A stretch of 64,000 nt of DNA from Bradyrhizobium sp. Ghvi. Its GTDB lineage: Bacteria > Pseudomonadota > Alphaproteobacteria > Rhizobiales > Xanthobacteraceae. A program made the translations under genes and the position numbers. Each line of letters opens with the position of its first letter. Position 1 is the stretch's first letter. The stretch lies in the NCBI RefSeq assembly GCF_900115265.1, contig NZ_FOVU01000005.1, positions 248,001 through 312,000 of the forward strand, in the 5' to 3' direction. Below, in pieces: positions 58,224 through 64,000 of the stretch. Below the pieces are notes generated by a model. It saw only the letters and a program-made list of their open reading frames with translations, did no database searches and was not told the DNA's origin.

Positions 58224-60272
58224 TTGCTTCGCGTGCTCAACCAGGCGCTCAACCATCTCGAAGAATGGTTGATCGCGACGCTCATTGCCGCTGCAACCGG
58301 ACTGATCTTCATCGCCGTCGTGCACCGTTACGGTGCGGGCGAATCGATCAACCTCGCGCGATGGGCGACCGCACACGGCATGACCTGGCTGGCGTCGCTC
58401 GCGATGGCAGTGTTCACCTTCATGTCCGAGCTGGACCTCTCGTGGGCGCAGGAACTCTGCATTTACATGTTCATCTGGATGGCGAAGTTCGGCGCGGCCT
58501 ATGGCGTGCGGACCGGCATCCATGTCGGCGTCGACCTGCTCGTTAATCGCCTGCCGGAGCATTCGCGCAAGCACGTCATCCTGTTCGCGCTGCTCTGCGG
58601 CGCACTGTTCACCGGCATGATCGCCGCCTTCGGCGCCTCCTTCGTGGGCGAGATGTTCCACACCGGGCAGCAATCCAACGATCTGGAAGCGCCGATGTGG
58701 TTCGTCTATCTGGCGATCCCGCTCGGCTCCGGCCTGATGTGCTTCCGCTTCCTCCAGGTCTCCTGGTTCTATTTCTGGACCGGCGATCTGCCGCATCACG
58801 ACGAGACCCATGTCGAAGGCGTCCAGGCCGACGTCTCGCCGGCGCTGCACCCGCAACCCGCGGGCGCGGCGACGAAAGCGGCGGCGCGAAAAGTCTCACC
58901 GCTCGGCGTGATCCTGATCCTGACCCCGATCCTGATCTTCGCGCTCTGCCTTGCCGAGAAGACCGGATTCATCGTGCTGCCGCACTGGATGCGCGCGGCG
59001 ACCGTGTTCGCGCTGCTGATCGCGCTGATGCTGACCGGCATCCCGGTCTCGATCGCGCTCGGCCTCACCGTGATGACGTTCCTGTTCACGCTGACCGCGG
59101 TGCCGATCGAAGCGGTCTCGATGAAGCTCTTCACCGGCATCGAAGGCTTCGAGATCATGGCGATCCCGTTCTTCATCCTCGCCGGCAATTTCCTCACCCA
59201 TGGCGGCGTCGCGCGGCGCATGATCAACTTCGCGACCTCGCTGATCGGGCACTGGCACGGCGGTCTCGGCCTCGCCGGCATCGTCGCCTGCGCGATGTTC
59301 GCGCTGGTGTGCGGCTCGAGCGTGGCGACGGTCGCCGCGATCGGCGCCATCGTGCTGCCGGAGATGGTCCGCCACGGCTATCCGATGCGCTTTGGCGCCG
59401 GCATCATCACGGTCGCCGGCTCGCTCGGCATCTTGATGCTGCCGTCGATCCCGAAGATCGTCTACGCGGTCTCGACCAATACCTCGATCGGCGCGCTGTT
59501 CGTCGCGGGCCTGTTGCCCGGCATCCTGCTCACCACCATGCTCTGCATCGTGACCTGGTGGCTTGCGCGCAATCGCGATTATCCCCGGCTGCCGAAGGCG
59601 ACCTGGGCGGAAACCGTTCACGCCTTTCGCGAGAGCGTCTGGGGCCTGATGCTGGTCGTCATCATCATCGGCGGCATCTACAGCGGCCTGTTCACCGCCA
59701 CCGAGGCGGCAGCGATGGCTGCGGTCTATTCCTTCTTCATCTCGGTCTTCGTCTACAAGGCGATCGGGATGAAGGACGTGCCGCGGGTGCTGCTCCGTGC
59801 CGCCAACACCAGCGCGATGCTGCTCTACATCGTCACCAACGCGGTGCTGTTCTCCTTCGTGCTCTCCAACGAGAACCTGCCGGCGACGCTCGCCGACTGG
59901 ATCGCGGCGCAGAACCTCGGCTGGGTCGGCTTCCTGCTGCTGGTCAACGTGCTGCTGCTGCTCGCCGGCAACTTCATGGAGCCGAATTCGATCATCCTGA
60001 TCATGGCGCCGATCCTGGCGCCGGCCGCCAAGAAGCTCGGGATCGACCTCGTCCATTTCGGCATCGTCATGGACGTCAACATGGAGGTCGGCCTCTGCCA
60101 TCCGCCTGTCGGCTTGAACCTCTACGTCGCATCGATGATCGCGCGCATGCGCATCACCGATCTGGCGGGAGCGGTGATGCCGTGGTTGCTGACCATGCTC
60201 GGCTTCCTCGTCATCGTAACCTACTGGCCCGATCTGACGCTCTGGCTGCCGCGGGTGCTCGGGATGCATTGA
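58224..60272 (+). CDS. Fused TRAP permease (DctQ-DctM)
   Basis: This 682-residue membrane protein starts at TTG 58224 (AGGGGGACT upstream). Residues 1-215 are the small DctQ-type part with four helices (EWLIATLIAAATGLIFIAVV, QELCIYMFIWMAKFGAAYGV). Residues 215-680 are the DctM-type part with about twelve helices (IPVSIALGLTVMTFLFTLTA, GIEGFEIMAIPFFILAGNFL, NFMEPNSIILIMAPILAPAA, VNMEVGLCHPPVGLNLYVAS). Fusion of Q and M is well known in TRAP systems. The usual ILxPPSIPxIVY motif appears as ILMLPSIPKIVYA, so one conserved Pro is changed. It works with the DctP protein 80 bases upstream to import a dicarboxylate or similar acid using the Na+ gradient. Confidence 0.92.
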   Translation: MLRVLNQALNHLEEWLIATLIAAATGLIFIAVVHRYGAGESINLARWATAHGMTWLASLAMAVFTFMSELDLSWAQELCIYMFIWMAKFGAAYGVRTGIHVGVDLLVNRLPEHSRKHVILFALLCGALFTGMIAAFGASFVGEMFHTGQQSNDLEAPMWFVYLAIPLGSGLMCFRFLQVSWFYFWTGDLPHHDETHVEGVQADVSPALHPQPAGAATKAAARKVSPLGVILILTPILIFALCLAEKTGFIVLPHWMRAATVFALLIALMLTGIPVSIALGLTVMTFLFTLTAVPIEAVSMKLFTGIEGFEIMAIPFFILAGNFLTHGGVARRMINFATSLIGHWHGGLGLAGIVACAMFALVCGSSVATVAAIGAIVLPEMVRHGYPMRFGAGIITVAGSLGILMLPSIPKIVYAVSTNTSIGALFVAGLLPGILLTTMLCIVTWWLARNRDYPRLPKATWAETVHAFRESVWGLMLVVIIIGGIYSGLFTATEAAAMAAVYSFFISVFVYKAIGMKDVPRVLLRAANTSAMLLYIVTNAVLFSFVLSNENLPATLADWIAAQNLGWVGFLLLVNVLLLLAGNFMEPNSIILIMAPILAPAAKKLGIDLVHFGIVMDVNMEVGLCHPPVGLNLYVASMIARMRITDLAGAVMPWLLTMLGFLVIVTYWPDLTLWLPRVLGMH

Positions 60273-60291
60273 GCGTCGAGCGGCTTGAACT

Positions 60292-60331
60292 CTTACCCTC
60301 CCCTGGAGGACCCTCTCCAGGGGAGGGTAAG
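60292..60331. repeat. Perfect 17-bp inverted repeat (REP-like)
   Basis: CTTACCCTCCCCTGGAG (60292-60308) and CTCCAGGGGAGGGTAAG (60315-60331) are perfect reverse complements, with a six-base loop GACCCT. The element lies 20 bases after the permease stop. Similar CCCTCCCC/GGGGAGGG elements occur between many rhizobial genes. It probably terminates the TRAP operon, although a T tract is missing. Confidence 0.7.
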
Positions 60332-60408
60332 TGAAGCCCCCGCGCCGGCGATGGCAATCGACCGCGAGATGCGGTTAGATGCCGCGCGTCAGGCCGGGAG
60401 GATACAAA

Positions 60409-62328
60409 ATGACCAGCAACGAGCCGAAGGATGCAACGCCGTCGGTGATTGCGCAGCATCAGGCGATGCTGAACGCGCTGCCGTTTTCCGACACGCGGGA
60501 TTTCGACGACGCTGCGCGCGGCTTCCTCGGTACGATCGAGCATGCGAAGATCACCAACCCGCAAGGGCGGACGGTCTGGAGCCTCGAGCCTTATGGTTTT
60601 CTCTCGGCTGAAGAGGCGCCGCCGACGGTCAATCCGAGCCTGTGGCGACAGTCGCGGCTGAATATGCAGCACGGCTTGTTCGAGGTCGTGCCCGGCGTCT
60701 ATCAGGTGCGCGGGCTCGACATCGCCAACATGACGCTGATCGAGGGCGACAGCGGCGTCATCGTGGTCGACACCCTGACCTCGATCGAGGGCGCGCGCGC
60801 CGCGCTCGATCTTTATTTCAAGCATCGCGGGTTGAAGCCGGTCGCGGCCGTGATCTTCACCCACACGCACACCGACCATTGGGGCGGGGCGCGCGGCGTG
60901 CTGGAAGAGGATGCGCTCGCCACGGGTCGCGTACCGATCATCGCGCCGAACCTGTTCATGGAGCACGCCGTCTCCGAGAACATCATCGCGGGACCTGCGA
61001 TGCTGCGCCGGGCGCAGTACCAGTTCGGGCCGTTCCTCGCCAAGGGCGTGCGCGGGCAGGTCGATTGCGGCCTCGGCAAGACCATGGCGGCGGGCGCGGT
61101 CGCATTGCTGCGGCCGACCGACCTGATCATGGCGACCGGCGACAGGCGCGTCATCGACGGCGTCGAATTCGAATTCCAGATGGCGCCGAACAGCGAAGCG
61201 CCGGCTGAAATGCACTTCTTCCTGCCGCGCTACAAGCTCTTGAACCTCGCCGAGAACTGCACGCACAATTTTCACAACCTGCTGCCGTTCCGCGGCGCCG
61301 ACGTGCGCGACGCGCTGGCCTGGTCGAAGTACCTCGGTGAGGCGCTGCATCTGTGGGGCGGCAAGGCAGAGGCGATGTGCGGCCAGCATCACTGGCCGGT
61401 GTGGGGCCGCGAGCGCATCGACACCATGATCCGGCAGCAGCGCGACCTCTACAAATTCGCGCATGACCAGACTATCCGCCTGATGAATCACGGCCTCACC
61501 GCGGCCGAGATCGCCGAGACGATCCAGCTGCCGAAAAGCCTCGAAGGCGCTTGGCACGGCCGCGGCTATTACGGCCACGTCAGGCATAACGTGAAGGCGA
61601 TCTACCAGAAATATCTCGGCTGGTACGACGCCAATCCGGTCAATCTCGATCCGCTGCCGCCGGTCGCAGCGGGCAAGAAATATGTCGAGTATATGGGCGG
61701 CGCCGATGCGATCCTCGCGCGGGCGCGCGCGGATTTCGACAAGGGCGAGTTTCGTTTCGTGGCGCAGGCGCTCGGCCATCTGGTCTTTGCCGAGCCGGAC
61801 AATCAGGCGGCCCGCGCATTGCTCGCCGATACGCTGGAGCAGCTCGGCTACGCCGCCGAGAGCTCGACCTGGCGCAACGCCTATCTGTTCGGTGCCCAGG
61901 AGCTTCGGCAAGGCATGCCGAAGGCGCCGCCGCGTCCGCCCATGCCGCGCGAGACGCTGGCCGCGCTGCGCTCCTCACAGCTGTGGGACGTGCTCGGCAT
62001 CCGCCTCAACGGTCCCAAGGCGGAAGGCAAGCGCATCGTGCTGAACTGGAGCTTTTCGGATACCGGCGAGACGTTCGTGCTCAACCTGGAGAACTGTGCG
62101 CTCACCTATACCGAAGGCGTGCAGGCCGGGGACGCCGATGCCAGCTTCACGCTGGCGCGCGCGACACTGGATGAAGTGATCGCCAAGCTGACGAGTTTTC
62201 CGGAAGCCGTCACGGCCGGCAAGGTCAAGCTGTCGGGCAATCCGATGAAGCTCGCCGAGCTGATGGGGCTGATGGACGAATTCCCGCGGATGTTCGAGAT
62301 CGTCGAGCCGAAGCGGGCGGGGGTTTAG
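60409..62328 (+). CDS. Alkyl sulfatase (SdsA-type) metallo-beta-lactamase-fold hydrolase
   Basis: This 639-residue enzyme has an MBL catalytic domain (about 85-330) with metal motif THTHTDHWGG (His152, His154, Asp156, His157) and further ligand regions around LNLAENCTHNFHNLLPFRG and CGQHHWP. A dimerisation domain (RDLYKFAHDQTIRLMNHGLT) and a C-terminal SCP2-like domain (NWSFSDTGETFVLNLENCAL) complete the SdsA1 layout. The reaction is hydrolysis of long alkyl sulfates such as dodecyl sulfate. Start ATG 60409 has GGGAGG upstream; ten in-frame residues before it are discounted. No signal peptide, unlike secreted SdsA1, so it may act in the cytoplasm on imported sulfate esters. Confidence 0.88.
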   Translation: MTSNEPKDATPSVIAQHQAMLNALPFSDTRDFDDAARGFLGTIEHAKITNPQGRTVWSLEPYGFLSAEEAPPTVNPSLWRQSRLNMQHGLFEVVPGVYQVRGLDIANMTLIEGDSGVIVVDTLTSIEGARAALDLYFKHRGLKPVAAVIFTHTHTDHWGGARGVLEEDALATGRVPIIAPNLFMEHAVSENIIAGPAMLRRAQYQFGPFLAKGVRGQVDCGLGKTMAAGAVALLRPTDLIMATGDRRVIDGVEFEFQMAPNSEAPAEMHFFLPRYKLLNLAENCTHNFHNLLPFRGADVRDALAWSKYLGEALHLWGGKAEAMCGQHHWPVWGRERIDTMIRQQRDLYKFAHDQTIRLMNHGLTAAEIAETIQLPKSLEGAWHGRGYYGHVRHNVKAIYQKYLGWYDANPVNLDPLPPVAAGKKYVEYMGGADAILARARADFDKGEFRFVAQALGHLVFAEPDNQAARALLADTLEQLGYAAESSTWRNAYLFGAQELRQGMPKAPPRPPMPRETLAALRSSQLWDVLGIRLNGPKAEGKRIVLNWSFSDTGETFVLNLENCALTYTEGVQAGDADASFTLARATLDEVIAKLTSFPEAVTAGKVKLSGNPMKLAELMGLMDEFPRMFEIVEPKRAGV

Positions 62329-62342
62329 GGGCGCGCCTTTTG

Positions 62343-62485
62343 CCTTCTCCCTTGTGGGAGAAGGTGGCGCGAAGCGCCGGATGAGGGGTATCTCTCCGCG
62401 GAGATGGTTTACGATGAGGAGGCAACCCCTCACCTAATCGAGTTAGTGGCCAGACCTCGGAGCCCTCTCCCACAAGGGGAGAGGG
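62343..62485. repeat. Paired REP-like palindromes between convergent genes
   Basis: Hairpin CCTTCTCCC/GGGAGAAGG (62343-62364) is followed by GGCGC-GAA-GCGCC (62366-62378) and GGATGAGGGGT. Then, in inverse order, ACCCCTCACCT appears near 62425, and CCCTCTCC/GGGAGAGGG (about 62463-62485). The two halves are inverted copies of one module, a type widely spread in rhizobia. It occupies the whole gap between the alkylsulfatase stop (62328) and the glycosyltransferase stop (62526) and may terminate both. Confidence 0.75.
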
Positions 62486-62525
62486 CGCTTCGACTGGCAG
62501 CCGCAATGTCGCGGCAGAACGATCC

Positions 62526-63596
62526 TTACTCCGCGCTGCTCACCAGCTTGATCCGCGGCGCCTGTTCTTCGGCGAGGCTGCGATAGGCCGCGAGATAATC
62601 CAGCGCCATTCGCCGCGCGGTGAAGCGCTTCTCGAATTGCTTGCGGATGGCGGTGCGGTCGAGCTTTGCCAGGTGATTGACCACGCCGGCGGCGCTGAGG
62701 ACATCCTCGACCACGAAGCCGGTGAGGCCCTCGTCGATGATTTCAGGGACCGAGCCGCGGTTGAAGGCAACGACCGGCGTGCCGCAGGCCATCGCCTCGA
62801 TCATCACAAGGCCGAACGGCTCAGGCCAGTCGATCGGTAGCAACAGACCGAGCGCACCGCTCAGGAAGTCCGACTTCTCGTGATCGCCGATCTCGCCGAT
62901 GTAATCCACCAGCGGATTGTTCTCGATCATCGGCTTGATCAACTCGTCGTAGTAATCCTGGTCAGCCCGATCGACCTTGGCCGCGATCTTCAGCGGGATG
63001 CCGCAATGGGTCGCAATCCTGATGGCGCGGTCGACGCCTTTTTCCGGCGCGATGCGGCCGAGCACCGCGAGGTATTCCTGCTTGGCGGGCTTTGGCGTCA
63101 GCAAGTTCTCGGGAAGCCCATGGTAGATGGTCGACACCCAGTTTGCTTGCGGCACCGGCCTGCGTTGCGCATTCGAGATCGAGATGACAGGCATCTTGGA
63201 GAAGGTGTTGAAGACAGGCTGATGCTCTGGCAGGTCGAGCCGGCCGTGCAGCGTGGTCAGGAATGGCGTCGGCTGCCGGTAGAACAGCGACCACGGATAA
63301 TAGTCGAGGTGGAAGTGAACGAAGTCGAATTCCTCGTCGTCACATTTCTGCCGCACGTGCTCCAGTAGCACCATGTGCAGCGCGTTGGGGTCGCGCACGG
63401 AACCGTCGAGCCGCAGCGCCCGCGGCCAGAGCGCGTCCAGTTTCGCCGAGGTCTGCGAATCGCCGCTGGCGAACAGTGTCACGTCGTGTCCGAGGGCAAC
63501 CAACTCCTCCGTCAACCAATGCACCACCCGCTCGGTGCCGCCATACAGCTTGGGTGGAACAGCCTCCGTCAACGGAGCTACCTGCGCGATGCGCAT
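62526..63596 (-). CDS. GT4-family glycosyltransferase
   Basis: This 356-residue cytoplasmic GT-B enzyme starts at ATG 63596, with GGAGATGGTGAG upstream. The N-terminal domain has KLYGGTERVVHWLTEELVAL (G-G-x-E/R motif) and FDFVHFHLDYYP. The C-terminal nucleotide-sugar domain has YLAVLGRIAPEKGVDRAIRI and the E-x7-E motif in EPFGLVMIEAMACGTPVVAF, then RGSVPEIIDEGLTGFVV. Acceptor and donor are unknown; polysaccharide or glycolipid synthesis is likely. It is monocistronic, divergent from the exporter gene at 63876; the 279-base gap should hold both promoters. Confidence 0.88.
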   Translation of the reverse strand: MRIAQVAPLTEAVPPKLYGGTERVVHWLTEELVALGHDVTLFASGDSQTSAKLDALWPRALRLDGSVRDPNALHMVLLEHVRQKCDDEEFDFVHFHLDYYPWSLFYRQPTPFLTTLHGRLDLPEHQPVFNTFSKMPVISISNAQRRPVPQANWVSTIYHGLPENLLTPKPAKQEYLAVLGRIAPEKGVDRAIRIATHCGIPLKIAAKVDRADQDYYDELIKPMIENNPLVDYIGEIGDHEKSDFLSGALGLLLPIDWPEPFGLVMIEAMACGTPVVAFNRGSVPEIIDEGLTGFVVEDVLSAAGVVNHLAKLDRTAIRKQFEKRFTARRMALDYLAAYRSLAEEQAPRIKLVSSAE

Positions 63597-63875
63597 CTCA
63601 CCATCTCCTCTGCGATCATGTGAACGTTGAAACCCCCGCCGTGTATCGGGCACCGGCACGCCGACAAGGGAACGTTCCCGCAGTTGCGAAGTTCCTCTCA
63701 GCAAACGTTACTTATTCGACACATCGCGCACTGTGTCTCGATGCCGCCATCTGATCTTCTCAGATCGTCCGCATCCGCATGTCGTGATGGCATTGCCCGG
63801 GAACCGAGGCGAACTGGTCGATGTTCAGTCGAGCAGTAGAAAAAATGTACTCATCACGATGGGGTCGAGTGTCAC

Positions 63876-64000
63876 ATGGATCATCTTTCTCGGTATGCGC
63901 GCAGGCCATTTGCCTTTGTCTTGCGCTATCTGCGACGTCGATTGGCATCGCACCTGGTGATCCTGATCGCCGTCGTTGCGGCGGTTGCCTGCTCCGTAGG
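63876..64000 (+). CDS. Start of an ABC exporter (ATP-binding/permease fusion), truncated by the window edge
   Basis: From ATG 63876 a frame stays open to the end of the window (41 full codons). It opens MDHLSRYARRPFAFVLRYL, followed by a basic stretch (RRRLASH) and then the first membrane helix (LVILIAVVAAVACSV). This is the usual beginning of a half-size ABC exporter with fused permease and ATPase. The rest lies outside the window, so assignment rests on this short segment. No strong ribosome site was fixed; ATG follows GTCAC. Confidence 0.55.
   Translation, partial: MDHLSRYARRPFAFVLRYLRRRLASHLVILIAVVAAVACSV

Noticed and set aside
58697..60334. A 545-codon + strand frame and a 457-codon minus frame over the TRAP permease
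   Set aside because: Both are shadows of the DctQM gene; one is almost entirely Arg, Asp, His and Ala.
60211..61911. A 566-codon minus-strand frame
   Set aside because: It is antisense to the alkylsulfatase gene, whose metal motif and domain order are clear.
1..64000. tRNA, rRNA, insertion sequences, integrases and phage structural genes
   Set aside because: No cloverleaf with anticodon arm, rRNA core sequence, transposase motif or integrase was recognised by eye; a tRNAscan/Infernal run would be decisive.

Overview
The window looks like the chromosome of a Bradyrhizobium-type alphaproteobacterium. The evidence is high GC with strong GC3 bias, many ATGA/GTGA start-stop overlaps, short conserved Bradyrhizobium-style hypothetical proteins, CyoABCD, PuuD, a fused TRAP DctQM, indolepyruvate:ferredoxin oxidoreductase, and several palindromic intergenic repeats of the kind scattered through rhizobial genomes. 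No rRNA, tRNA, CRISPR array, insertion sequence or integrase was seen. The assignment is inference from protein character, not a database match.

Layout. 1-2.7 kb: small proteins, including a convergent paralogous coiled-coil pair, a Tat-like mini-protein with a His/Asp tail, and hairpin terminators. 2.9-7.3 kb: HAD phosphatase, metallophosphoesterase, a three-gene unit (unknown / HGGA-motif protein / response regulator) and a lytic transglycosylase. 7.5-12 kb: glyoxalase-like protein, urate hydroxylase PuuD, PQQ-type sugar dehydrogenase, SDR. 12.3-17.5 kb: cyoABCD quinol oxidase, then a PmtA-like methyltransferase and a DedA protein. 17.7-23.7 kb: secreted nuclease, GMC oxidoreductase with its small subunit, HtrA-like protease, KstD-like flavoprotein. 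23.8-31.1 kb: giant indolepyruvate oxidoreductase, a hotdog-like protein without a usual start codon, and a cysteine hydrolase/NCS2 permease pair behind a consensus sigma-54 promoter. 31.2-40.3 kb (all minus strand): Mo-hydroxylase pair, sox genes F-X-Y-Z-A, and a sugar ABC importer without ATPase. 40.4-50.5 kb: radical SAM protein, a membrane-anchored phospholipase-A2-like protein, an MFS exporter and a 1208-residue AIDA/RTX-type secreted protein. 50.7-55.1 kb: a 26-residue membrane peptide and an unusual unit of coiled-coil/Sel1 protein, orphan TAXI receptor, VasI-like and DsrE-like proteins. 55.3-64 kb: atypical SDR, trans-aconitate methyltransferase, TRAP transporter, alkylsulfatase, glycosyltransferase and the start of an ABC exporter.

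How they fit. The theme is a versatile soil heterotroph: quinol-dependent respiration, periplasmic oxidation of reduced sulfur and of organics through Mo and FAD enzymes, scavenging of nitrogenous bases (PuuD, NCS2 permease, sigma-54 control), and several uptake systems. The most promising undescribed items are the PLA2-like protein at 42.4 kb, the 51-55 kb envelope unit, the SoxY lacking its canonical C-terminal motif, and the tiny membrane peptide at 50.8 kb.
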